Below are positions 7,256 through 16,800 of a stretch of DNA of 40,672 nt, piece after piece. The notes beneath the pieces were generated by a model. The model saw nothing but the letters and a program-made list of their open reading frames with translations, was not told the origin of the DNA and made no database searches. Where the stretch lies: positions 1 through 40,672 of the forward strand of contig JAJEIO010000011.1 in assembly GCA_022827835.1 (NCBI GenBank), given 5' to 3'. A program made the translations under genes and the position numbers. This DNA is from Candidatus Latescibacterota bacterium (GTDB lineage Bacteria; Latescibacterota; UBA2968; UBA8231). Numbering within the stretch: the stretch's first letter is position 1; each line of letters begins with the position of its first letter.

Positions 7256-8962
7256 ATGCCCAATGATAGGCTTTCCACAGCCAGCAGAGCAAATGCGGTG
7301 GCGGTAGTTTTGCTGTTGGCCTCAATCCTCCCCAAAGCGGCGGCCGAGACTCGATTCGTCGAGGTGGCACGTCAGTCGGGGATTGACTTTAACAATATCT
7401 CAGGCACTCCCGAGAAAAAGTACATAATTGAGACCCAAGCCGCGGGTGTAACCACGTGGGACTACGATCTCGATGGGGATCCCGATTTGTACTTTACCAT
7501 TGGTTCCCACCTCAAAGGGGAGGGGGCACCCACAAACGCCCTATTTCGCAACGAGGGCGGGCAGTTCGCCAACGCAACAGCAGGTAGCGGCGCGGGCTTG
7601 CAGGGATGGAGCATGGGGGCCACACCGGCCGACTACGACCTCGATGGGGACGACGACCTCTACGTCACGCGCTGGGGCCGCAACGCCTTGCTCCGCAACG
7701 AGGGCGGAGGGCGCTTCACCGAGGTCGCTGCGCTCGCCAACGTCGATGACGATCGCTGGGCAATAGGCGCGGCATTCGCCGACTACGACCTCGACGGCGA
7801 CCTCGATCTCTACGTCGCAAACTACATCGAGTTCGAACTCAATGGTCCCCCGTTCTACGACAAGTGGTGTAATCACAGGGGAATAAAGGCCGCTTGCGGC
7901 CCAGCCGGCTTCAACGCAGAAAGAGATGTCCTGTTCCGCAACGACGGCAACGGCAGCTTTAGCGACGTGAGCGCGGCTGCGGGGATTGACAACCCACCCC
8001 GTTATGGCATGCAGGTCGCCTGGGGCGACCTCGACGCGGATGGAGATCTCGACGCGTACGTGGCCAACGATGGACACGCCAATTCCCTCTTGCGCAACGA
8101 CGGTCGCGAGAAATTCGCTGATATCGGCATATCGTCGGGCGCGGCCTTCAGCGGCGATGGCCGATCTCAAGCTGGGATGGGGGTAGCGCTTGGCGACGGC
8201 GATGGCGATGGCTTGTGCGACATCTTCGTTACCAATTTCTCCCAGGACCACAACACGTACTACGAGAATACAAGCACCGGATTTTTCTCCGACATCAGTG
8301 GCCAAGCCGGGCTAGCCGGCAGTAGTCGCCCTTTTATGGGGTGGGCCACCTTTTTTTTCGACTACGACGGTGATACCGACCTAGATCTATTCGTCGCCAA
8401 CGGCCACCTCATGCCTGCCATTGACCATGCCGGTAGCGGGCTACACTACGCGCAGACAAACCAGCTATACCGCAATGACGGAGGCAGCCGATTTACAGAG
8501 GTCAGCGGGCGCGCTGGCCCTGGGTTTGGCTTGGCAAGGGTGAGTCGCGGCGCAGTCCACGGCGACCTAGACGGCGACGGCGATTCCGATATCGTAGTGG
8601 CCAATCTCGACGCGCCGCCGAGTTTACTGCGCAACGACGGCGATCGCATCCATCACTGGCTCGGGCTAGACCTGCACGGTCCACCTGGAAATCCCCACGG
8701 GATTGGTGCCCATGTCCTAGTGCGCTCGGGGGGCCGCGAACAGCATCGCCAACTATTCAGCGGCGACGGGTTTATGGGACAAAACGACCCACGCCTCTTT
8801 ATCGGGTTGGGAACAGCGCGCCTTGTGGACTACTTGGAAGTGCGCTGGCCTTCCGGGCTGGTGCAGCACTACCAGAACCTGACCGCCGATCGTCTCTACC
8901 TGATCCACCACCAAGACGGGCTTACAGTCCGAGGAGATGGGGAGAGGATGGGTCCTGAATGA
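7256..8962 (+). CDS. CRTAC1-type FG-GAP/VCBS repeat protein with ASPIC/UnbV domain (copy 1)
   Basis: From the ATG at 7256 this encodes 568 residues with a signal peptide (to about residue 31, ending KAAAE). Six or more FG-GAP/VCBS blades follow, each with an Asp-rich calcium loop such as DYDLDGDPDLYF, DYDLDGDLDLYVANY and DLDGDGDSDIVVAN, interleaved with LLRNEGGGRF-type segments. The C-terminal part (GIGAHVLVRSGG, then VRWPSGLVQHY) is the ASPIC/UnbV domain. Such proteins fold as beta-propellers on the cell surface or in the periplasm, and their ligands are mostly unknown. I chose ATG 7256 over an in-frame start at 7208 because GAGGAAA lies just before it and the signal peptide then starts the protein. 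It overlaps the next gene by four bases. Confidence 0.85.
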   Translation: MPNDRLSTASRANAVAVVLLLASILPKAAAETRFVEVARQSGIDFNNISGTPEKKYIIETQAAGVTTWDYDLDGDPDLYFTIGSHLKGEGAPTNALFRNEGGQFANATAGSGAGLQGWSMGATPADYDLDGDDDLYVTRWGRNALLRNEGGGRFTEVAALANVDDDRWAIGAAFADYDLDGDLDLYVANYIEFELNGPPFYDKWCNHRGIKAACGPAGFNAERDVLFRNDGNGSFSDVSAAAGIDNPPRYGMQVAWGDLDADGDLDAYVANDGHANSLLRNDGREKFADIGISSGAAFSGDGRSQAGMGVALGDGDGDGLCDIFVTNFSQDHNTYYENTSTGFFSDISGQAGLAGSSRPFMGWATFFFDYDGDTDLDLFVANGHLMPAIDHAGSGLHYAQTNQLYRNDGGSRFTEVSGRAGPGFGLARVSRGAVHGDLDGDGDSDIVVANLDAPPSLLRNDGDRIHHWLGLDLHGPPGNPHGIGAHVLVRSGGREQHRQLFSGDGFMGQNDPRLFIGLGTARLVDYLEVRWPSGLVQHYQNLTADRLYLIHHQDGLTVRGDGERMGPE

Positions 8963-10311
8963 AGCGACGGCTCCCGCTAGGCACCTTACTGTTACTCAAG
9001 GCGATTCTCGTCGAGGGCTGCGGCTACCAAGAAGAACAAGCCGCTCCTCAGACTGCGGAGGTTGAAACGCCCCCCCTTGCTGCGGCTGCCGCTATCGACA
9101 AGGCGCACAATCTGCTCAATGTGCGTCAGCCTGAGGAAGCGGAACGAATCCTCAGAGAAGCCTTGGAGGTCGCCCCAGATCACGCCCAACTCAACAATTT
9201 GCTCGGCGCAGCCCTAGTGGAACTCAGCCGCTTTGCAGAGGCCGAAGCCCGCTTCCGCAGAGCAGCAGAGCTAGATCCAACCCTAGCGGATCCCTTGGCC
9301 AGACTCGGCTGGCTTCTCTACGAAAAGCAGGGGAAGGCGACTGAGGCCAAGGAATTGTTGCGGCAGAGCCTAAAACTCGACCCCAACCACGAGAGGGGTC
9401 GCTATACACTGGGGCTCGTGTACCAGCGCGAGGGCGAACTGGACAGCGCCGCCACGGTGTACGCCAGCCTACTGGAACGAACACCATCGGCCGAAGCCCA
9501 CCGCCAACTGGGCTTGACCTATCTGCAGCAAGGCAAACTGGAGCGCGCTCAGCGATCCCTCCAAGAAGTAGCGCGTTGGTCTCCGTACGACCCCCAGACC
9601 CTAGTAGGGTTAGGTCAAGCAATGGCCCGCCAAGGCAAGGCCGACAGCGCCCGGCTGATCCTCAAGGGGGCGGAGAGGATACGACAAGAAGAGGAGGAAC
9701 TCCGCCCCCTGCGCGACGACGCCACCCGCCATCCGAATCGTCCCCAGTCGCACTTCAACTTGGGGGTGGCGTACGCCCGGATGGGACGGTTGAAGTTGGC
9801 GCAGCAGGCGTACGGACGCGCCTTGGAAACGGATCCTTCATACGGGCGCGCCTATAAAGGTCTCGGAACCCTTGCTATGTCCGCGGGGGAGTTGGAGCAA
9901 GCCGAGATTCTCTTTGTGGAGGCCCTCGCGCGCGACTCGACCTTGGCCACGGCGCACAACAACCTAGGGCTGATCTACCACGCCAGAGGCCGTCATGCAA
10001 AGGCCATTGCGCAATTTGAGGCCGCTGCTCGCGACGCTCCTAAGCAGGCTCCTCTCTGGGCCAACCTAGCACGAGCCTACCGCGATCTGGGACAGGCCGA
10101 ACAGGCGCGCCGGGCGGCAGTAAAGGCTCTGGCGATCGACTCTACACTGCACGGTGCAAGGGAGATACTCGGAGACGCGTACTTCCTGGACGGGGCGCTG
10201 GAGAAGGCGCTAGCGAACTGGCGTCGCGTCGCGGAGACAACGCCTAGCGATACAGCGCTAGCCGCCAAAATTGAACGGGCCGAGCGAGCGCTAGAGAGCA
10301 GACCGCGATGA
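8959..10311 (+). CDS. TPR-repeat lipoprotein
   Basis: This 450-residue protein begins with a lipoprotein-like signal (KRRLPLGTLLLLKAILVEGC, Cys21 the likely lipidated residue). About ten tetratricopeptide repeats then fill residues 45 to 445, for example LNNLLGAALVELSRFAEAEA and AHNNLGLIYHARGRHAKAIA. TPR arrays are protein-binding scaffolds. The gene is sandwiched between two CRTAC1 genes with ATGA overlaps on both sides (8959-8962 and 10308-10311), so the three products are made in coupled amounts and may form one complex at the periplasmic face of a membrane. The lipobox LVEGC is acceptable but not ideal (Glu at -2), so lipidation is likely rather than certain. Confidence 0.82.
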   Translation: MKRRLPLGTLLLLKAILVEGCGYQEEQAAPQTAEVETPPLAAAAAIDKAHNLLNVRQPEEAERILREALEVAPDHAQLNNLLGAALVELSRFAEAEARFRRAAELDPTLADPLARLGWLLYEKQGKATEAKELLRQSLKLDPNHERGRYTLGLVYQREGELDSAATVYASLLERTPSAEAHRQLGLTYLQQGKLERAQRSLQEVARWSPYDPQTLVGLGQAMARQGKADSARLILKGAERIRQEEEELRPLRDDATRHPNRPQSHFNLGVAYARMGRLKLAQQAYGRALETDPSYGRAYKGLGTLAMSAGELEQAEILFVEALARDSTLATAHNNLGLIYHARGRHAKAIAQFEAAARDAPKQAPLWANLARAYRDLGQAEQARRAAVKALAIDSTLHGAREILGDAYFLDGALEKALANWRRVAETTPSDTALAAKIERAERALESRPR

Positions 10312-12038
10312 CCCGAGTGTGGGAAAGGATCGGGCCGATCATCGCGCTCTACATCATCGCCAGTCCACTCGGCGCAACGGAGCCGACGCCTGTTCGCTTC
10401 GTGGATGTGGCCGAGGAGACGGGCTTGATATTTCGCCATGAGACCGGAGCTTGGGGAGGCCACTACCTGCCCGAAACGATGGGAGGGGGGGTCTGCGTTC
10501 TCGACTTCGACGGAGACGGTCAGCTCGATGTGTACGCCGTCAATGGCGCTCCCGTAGTCCCGCCGCCCGAAACCTCCGGCAAGGCTCCCGTCAACGCCCT
10601 CTTCCGCCAGACTGCCGCAGGTCGTTTTGCCGAAGTGGGTGCCGCTGCGGGAGTTGACCACGGCGGGATTGGCATGGGCTGTGCGGTCGGCGATTGCGAC
10701 AACGACGGCGACCCGGATCTCCTCGTGACCAACTACGGCTTCGATGCCTTCTACCGCAACAACGGGAACGGCCAGTTCGACGAAGTCTCTAGCTCCACCG
10801 GACTCGCCGACAGCCTGTGGAGCACGGGCGCTGCTTTCGGAGACATCGATCTGGACGGCGACTTAGACCTGTATGTGGTCCACTACGTCGAATTTGATCC
10901 CGAGCGTCAGACCGGGGAGATGGCTCCCTACCTCGCCGATCTGTCACTGGCGCAAGTAGCGGGAGAAGAGTTGCCAGCAGCCTATCCGCGACCTTCCAGC
11001 TTTCCCGCAAGCCCAGATCGCCTGCTGCACAACGAAAACGGGCAGTTTGCCGACATCAGCGATCGGGCGGACACAGACGCTATGGCCGGCAGGGGGTTGG
11101 GGGTTGTCTTCGGCGACTACAACCTCGACGGTTGGCCCGACCTCTACGTCGCCAACGATGGAAATCCCAACTTCCTCTACCACAACCGAGGGGATGGGAG
11201 CTTTGAGGAAGTAGGAGCGGCCTCGGGGACGGCCTACGGACTGTCGGGGCAGGCCGAGGCCGGCATGGGAGTTGACTTCGGCGACTACGACAACAACGGC
11301 TTTCCAGACCTCGCAGTCACCAATTTCCAAGGAGAGCCAAACGATCTCTATCAAAACACAGGGATGGGTTTCTTTGCCAACGCCACGTATAGCTCGGGGA
11401 ACGGGTGGGTGACGCTCCCCTTCCTCGGGTTTGGGATTGCCTTTTTGGACTTCGACAGCGATGGATGGCTCGACCTATTCGTCGCCAACGGGCACGTCTT
11501 GGATAACGTCGAACGTTTCGACCCCTCCACTTCCTATCCGCAGCGCAATCTGCTGTTCCACAACAACGGCGCAGCTAGTGTTGGAGAGAACCGGTTCGTC
11601 GAAGTGGGCTCTGAATCCGGACCGGGGATGGCCCAAGTTCGAGTGAGCCGGGGGAGTGCAGTCGCAGACTGGAATGCAGACGGCGCTGTCGATCTGCTAG
11701 TATCCAATATCGGAGAACGGCTTTCCCTTTTGCGCAACGAGGGGGGCAATGGGCATCATTGGCTCGGGGTGAAGCTGCAGGGACAATCGAGCAACCGGGA
11801 TGGTGTTGGCGCACAGGTCTGCGTTCGGGCTGGAGAGCTGAGACAGTGCCGGGAAGTACGGGGGGCCGAAAGCTACCTAAGTCACAGCGAATTGCGGCTC
11901 CACTTCGGCCTAGGGCCGCGCGCCGCAGTGGATTCTGTCGCGGTGCGTTGGCCCGCCGGGGGCGTGCAACATCTGGTGAACGTCGAGGCGGACCAAACGC
12001 TGTTTGTGCTAGAGGCTATTACCGGCGGGCAACGCTAA
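10308..12038 (+). CDS. CRTAC1-type FG-GAP/VCBS repeat protein with ASPIC/UnbV domain (copy 2)
   Basis: This 576-residue protein is a second CRTAC1 family member. A short signal peptide (to about residue 24, ending PLGAT) is followed by FVDVAEETGLIFRHETG, a typical family start. FG-GAP blades with Asp-rich loops come next (FDGDGQLDVYAVNG, DNDGDPDLLVTNYG, DIDLDGDLDLYVVHY, DYNLDGWPDLYVANDG) and then an ASPIC/UnbV C-terminus (GVGAQVCVRAGELRQ, then AVRWPAGGVQHLV). It resembles copy 1 in architecture but has an extra N-terminal blade and a longer loop around residues 200-240. Cysteines near GGGVCVLDF and GMGCAVGDCDND are absent from copy 1. The two copies probably arose by an old duplication around the TPR gene. 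Confidence 0.85.
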   Translation: MTRVWERIGPIIALYIIASPLGATEPTPVRFVDVAEETGLIFRHETGAWGGHYLPETMGGGVCVLDFDGDGQLDVYAVNGAPVVPPPETSGKAPVNALFRQTAAGRFAEVGAAAGVDHGGIGMGCAVGDCDNDGDPDLLVTNYGFDAFYRNNGNGQFDEVSSSTGLADSLWSTGAAFGDIDLDGDLDLYVVHYVEFDPERQTGEMAPYLADLSLAQVAGEELPAAYPRPSSFPASPDRLLHNENGQFADISDRADTDAMAGRGLGVVFGDYNLDGWPDLYVANDGNPNFLYHNRGDGSFEEVGAASGTAYGLSGQAEAGMGVDFGDYDNNGFPDLAVTNFQGEPNDLYQNTGMGFFANATYSSGNGWVTLPFLGFGIAFLDFDSDGWLDLFVANGHVLDNVERFDPSTSYPQRNLLFHNNGAASVGENRFVEVGSESGPGMAQVRVSRGSAVADWNADGAVDLLVSNIGERLSLLRNEGGNGHHWLGVKLQGQSSNRDGVGAQVCVRAGELRQCREVRGAESYLSHSELRLHFGLGPRAAVDSVAVRWPAGGVQHLVNVEADQTLFVLEAITGGQR

Positions 12039-12121
12039 GGTCATGCGATAAATTTGCCTGCCGAACAATAGAGCCTCGGAGGGCTTAAATTACTTGACGG
12101 ACTTAGCTTGTAAACATTATC

Positions 12122-12151
12122 TTGACCAACACTTTAGATAATTTTTATAAG
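12122..12151 (+). promoter_or_regulatory. Candidate sigma70-type promoter for the foldase/A-B cluster
   Basis: TTGACC at 12122-12127 and TATAAG at 12146-12151 each match the -35 and -10 consensus at five of six positions, with an 18-base spacer. They lie in a strongly AT-rich 190-base gap (12039-12228) that interrupts otherwise compact genes, so this is a natural place for a new promoter. An upstream TTGACG (12094-12099) has no good -10 partner. No strong ribosome-binding site precedes the ATG at 12229. Confidence 0.4.
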
Positions 12152-12228
12152 TTGTTGATAAATAAAGATTTATGGCGATAGGATTTTTACATTCACAAAC
12201 TGCTAAAAAATAAATACTTACGAACTAT

Positions 12229-13878
12229 ATGAAGCCAAGAATCGTCCTCGTCCTAATAGCCATCTCAGTGGTCGCCTGCGGGCAGGAGGATCCGGTCGTT
12301 GCCCGAATCGGCGACGCCGAGATCTCGCTGTCGCAGGTAGAGCAGTTTGTAGAACGGCTGCCCCAAGGGCTGCGCAGCCAAGATACCGGCCGCGTCGCGA
12401 CCGCGGATCACGTCTGGTCGCTCATCGATCACCACCTCACCCTTGAGGAAGCCCGCCGACGAGGGCTAGCTGGGGACGCCGAGATTCAGCGCGAGCTGGC
12501 CCACCAAGAACGCGGTTGGCTGGCGCGGCTGTACAGGGAGCGGAGCGGGATCGCGGATATCACAGTTTCCGCAGACGATGTAGAGCGGACCTTTCTCCGC
12601 CTAGGATTCGATAAGGAGCGCCTCCTCACTCGGCTCATCGTCGCCGACGAAAACCTGCTAGCGGAAGCCCTCGGGCGCGTTCGTTCTGGAGCGGAATTAG
12701 CTGAGGTGGCGCATTCGTACGGAGAGATGGATTCGCTCGCGCTAGGGGATGGGACCGTCGGCTGGATCGGCCGCGAAGCTCTAGCCCGCTACCGCATACC
12801 AGAGGAAGTGTTCTTCTCCATCCAAGATAGGCGTCTTGCTCCTGTCGCCGACTTGGGCGGGGCGTGGCAGATCTACCAGTTTGAGAACACGCGCTCGCGG
12901 TCCTTGGCGGATGTGTGGGAGCTGATGCACGAACGTACTCTTAGGGAACACCGGAGCCGACAAAGCCACCAAGAGTACGAGCAACTGGCCCACCAGTTAG
13001 CGCTTCGCGTGAAGCCGCAGGGGCTAGAAGCCGCACTCGCACTCGGCGGCACTGGCGTCGCTCCCCAGAGTCTAGAGGAGCCTTTGGGCACCCGGGTGCT
13101 ATGCGACTTCGACGGAGACTCGCTGACCGTGCGCGACTTTTTGACCGCATTGCTGCGCATTGGCTTCCGCGGTGCCTTGAGGGACAGCGGCCACGTGATG
13201 CAGTTGGCAAGCTCCGAGGTGCTGCCAATCTATCTGTTCGCAGCGGCGGCCCGTAGCCAAGCGTGGGATAAAGAGCCCGAGTTCCAAGAATTTGCCGAAA
13301 AGAAAAAACAACAGTTGATGCTAAAAGCCCTTGAGGAGCAGGCCGCAGCAGAGAGCGGTCCCATTGCGGAAAAAGACATTCGCGCATATTACGACCGCAA
13401 CAAGGGGCAGTTCCGGGTGCCAGAGTCTGTCGTCATCCGGCGTCTCTATGTGGAGACTTGGGAACAGGCACGGGACCTGCGCGAGGAGATCGATGCGGGA
13501 ACAGAACTCGCCGCCCTCCTCAAACGCCCGTTGGTCGCCCGCCACGTCCACTCCCAGTTGCAGGGGGTACGGCGATTTTTCCGCATTCACGAGGCGCACT
13601 TTCCGGAGTTGGTCGCGGGGGCGTTCGGTGCCGAGACGGGCGATGTCGTAGGCCCGGTGCCGGTTGGAGACGGCTTCGCGGTCTTTGAGGTGCTAGGGCA
13701 CCTAGAGCCGGAAGTGCAGCCGTATGACAAAGCCCGCCCGGAAGCACGCCGATTGCTACTCAAGGCAAGAACGGACGAAGCCATGGCGGCCCTTATTCGC
13801 AAGCTCAGGGAGCAACACCGCAACCAAATAACGCTCTACGACCTTCCCGTTGGTGAGACGGAGGCGGAGGAATTGTAG
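12229..13878 (+). CDS. SurA/PrsA-like peptidylprolyl isomerase lipoprotein with two parvulin-like domains
   Basis: This 549-residue lipoprotein has a short signal ending in the lipobox VVAC (Cys17). A SurA-N/PrsA-like helical region follows (VVARIGDAEISLSQVEQFV, then LIDHHLTLEEARRRGL). A first parvulin-like segment spans about residues 125-225 (RSGAELAEVAHSYGEMDS, then LGDGTVGWIGREAL) and a second, weaker one spans about residues 390-510 (AYYDRNKGQFRVPESVVIRR, then GDVVGPVPVGDGFAVFEV). Such proteins are periplasmic foldases for outer-membrane or secreted proteins. It is the first gene of the cluster and is separated from A1 by only three bases, so it is a good candidate for a dedicated chaperone of the A and B proteins. 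Whether either domain retains isomerase activity is unclear. Confidence 0.8.
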   Translation: MKPRIVLVLIAISVVACGQEDPVVARIGDAEISLSQVEQFVERLPQGLRSQDTGRVATADHVWSLIDHHLTLEEARRRGLAGDAEIQRELAHQERGWLARLYRERSGIADITVSADDVERTFLRLGFDKERLLTRLIVADENLLAEALGRVRSGAELAEVAHSYGEMDSLALGDGTVGWIGREALARYRIPEEVFFSIQDRRLAPVADLGGAWQIYQFENTRSRSLADVWELMHERTLREHRSRQSHQEYEQLAHQLALRVKPQGLEAALALGGTGVAPQSLEEPLGTRVLCDFDGDSLTVRDFLTALLRIGFRGALRDSGHVMQLASSEVLPIYLFAAAARSQAWDKEPEFQEFAEKKKQQLMLKALEEQAAAESGPIAEKDIRAYYDRNKGQFRVPESVVIRRLYVETWEQARDLREEIDAGTELAALLKRPLVARHVHSQLQGVRRFFRIHEAHFPELVAGAFGAETGDVVGPVPVGDGFAVFEVLGHLEPEVQPYDKARPEARRLLLKARTDEAMAALIRKLREQHRNQITLYDLPVGETEAEEL

Positions 13879-13881
13879 CGG

Positions 13882-16800
13882 ATGAAGACTTCCCGTAAAG
13901 TTCTGGTCTGGTTCGTCGCAGCAGGTCCGATCTTGTGGTTTGGAGGAGGGCTGACTCTAAAACCGGCACAAGCTCAAACGGCAGAAGGGTTCGACCAGCG
14001 GGGCAATGAACTCGTCGTGGACCGCCTGGAGCACTGGCAGACGTGGAAAATGCCTAACCACTTGGTGCGACTGGACGACAGCGGGACGGTACAGGTCCGG
14101 GACTTTCGCTCCGTCTATAATCTCCTAGATGATCGCTCCTTCAGGCGGCAAGTGGACATTAGCTCAGACAAACCTCGAGTGATGAATCTGGACAGCACTC
14201 GATCCGTTGATGTGAAGGGCAACTTCAAGGAGGACACCGCCGGCAATCCTGTTTTCGATCACTTCCTCCGTCCCGGTCCCAGCAGGGCCGGCTCTAACTT
14301 GGAACTAGCGCCCAATCTCGTCGATGGAGATCCAACGACGTTCTGGGAGCCAGATCTCAACGATCCCATAGAAGACTGGTGGGTGGAAATTTCGCTGGGC
14401 CGGACGGTTCCGGTGGAGCGGCTTCGTTTGCAGTACGTCGATGCGGAATTGGGCGATCCTTTCCGGCGCTTGCTCGTGTTTTTTGAGGATGCCCAGTTTC
14501 CACTGGTGGAGGAAGATGCAAATTTTCAGTTCGAGGTACTAGAACCGCTTCCGGGCATCAACGAGGAGCAACGGGAGATCGTCATCGACGCGACGCAGAC
14601 GAGCGGCCTATTGCCTCCGGCTGGGAGCGGCCTGGTGGAGAAACGGCTGGAGCAACCTAGAGCGAGTTTGAGTTGGAACGGAAAGCTCGTCGAGACGATT
14701 CGCTTTCAGGTGACTGACACCAAAGGAGGCAGGGCCGAAGAGATCTCGGAGAGCGAGTATTTGGCACTGCCCGTCGAGGCACGTGGCGACATCGAATACC
14801 TCTCAAAGAGCGAGACGGGTCGAGGAGAGCCGGTGGATTCGACGACCTATTTCGAACTACCAGCAGATCGCCGTGGCGAAAAGCGGTTCTTCCGCCGCGA
14901 ACTGCCTCGCCTAGCAGAAGTAGATGTATGGGGCTGGGGCGACAATGTGGCCTTTAACATGATCGAGGGCGGAGGCAGGATCATCCAACAGCTTCCCAGC
15001 GGGGGAGGGGAGCAGGCCTTTGACGGAGTATTGGCCAGTTTCTACCAAAACAACTACTGGTTGGAAGAGACTCCGACTGAGAATATGATGATCGCCGACC
15101 TCGGCGGGACCGTGTGGGCCAAAGAGTTCCGGGTGATGTCTCAGGGCTACTTCCAGTCGCCTTCGATCCGGGGCTACCTGCTCCGGGGCAGCGCGGGTGA
15201 ACGCGATTCGGAAGGGCAACTGAAGTTCACGCGGATCAGCTCTCAAGAGCGGGAGATCAATTCCAGCGTGGGATTCTTCCTCGAATTGGCTGACATCCTC
15301 GAACCGGCCCGGCAGGTGCGATTCTTCGAGTTTCGCGCCCTCGAGAACGATCCCGGCGGCACGGTCACGATCAGCCGGACTCCAGGGATCGGCGAGTTCA
15401 TGGTCTTTTCAGCAGGCCCTCCCGCCGAAGTGATCCTTACCTCCGGCCCGCTAACAGTGCCCGAGCAGTCCAATCTCGTGTCGATAAACTGGGAGGCAGA
15501 AACGCCTCCGGGGACCAGTGTCGAGTTGAGAACCCGGACGGGCAGCGAGGTTGAGCGCCAGATCAAGTACTACAACTCGGGCGGCGGCGAAGTCACGGCG
15601 AAAAAGCACAAAACGCTCGCCTTCTTTCTCAGAGGACCGATCGACACCGTCTTTGTTCCCACGGCTGACTGGAGCGAATGGAGCGAAGCCTATGTCCAGC
15701 CGGGAGCCGAAATCACTTCCCCGAGTCTGCGCCGCTTCGTCCAGATTGAGGCGCGCCTAAAGGCCGAGGCAGGAGTCGATCCGCCAGCCATCAAGTCGGT
15801 GCGCATGGAGTACACCGATCCATCGGTCGTTGGACTGGCCGGGGAAATCTGGCCTCAGGAGGTCGTCCCGGGAAGGCGCGACACCTTTGCGGTGTTCGTC
15901 AGCGCCGCGGTCGTGGAGCGCCCCAATCCGAGTCCCGGGTTTGATGAACTGCGGCTGCGCTCGGAGCCCGCCTTAGACATGGAGTTAATAGACGCAGCCC
16001 TCGGCACGGAAGCAGAATTTGCCGCGGGAGCGCCCTACCGGTTGTACGCCAACCGCGTCGAGGACGGGCTGGCCTCGGCTGCAGGGGACCTACTGCGCGT
16101 TCTGAGCGGTCGGGGAGATTCCTTGCGAGTTCGGTTCCCCGAGGTCTTGTATCAGGCAATGGGCAACGGAAGCAACATATTCTATCGCCGCGTCGAGGAG
16201 GGCGAAGAAGTGCCGACGAGCGAAGGGGGGACTCTGCTGGACCAAGTAGCATACAGCAGGCTTCCCGAACAGCAACAGGGGGCGATCCGCTACTTCCAAA
16301 AGCTCGCGGGAGACGACGGAGAGAGTCTGGAGGAAGTAGATGAACAAACCTTCGCCGATCTCGCGCCGGAGGCGAGAGGGCCGGTGCGATTCTTCCGCAA
16401 GGCAACGTCGTTGACGGGAGAAACCGCTTTCGACCAGCGCGGCGACCCACTCACGGCCGAGGCGTACGACAGTCTGCCTAGGAGTCGGCAGGGCAAAGTG
16501 GTTGGCCAGACGCGCCTAGTGCGCCTGCGGTTCGCAGCCGAGGTCTTCCTCCACGGCACCCGTTTGAAGCTGGCGGGCCGGAACGCCACTATCGGACTGC
16601 CGTTCCAGTTGGGCGGGGGAGGGGAGGTGACGTCCCTGACGCCGGGCAGCGGGCTGGTAGTGAGCGCACTTGGAGCCGACGATCTAGTGCGAGATATGGA
16701 AATCCAGCCCAACCCATTTACCCCAAACGGCGACGGAATTAACGATGTGGCAACCATCGGCTTTTCGCTGTTCCGCGTGTTCGAACCCCGCCCGGTGACC

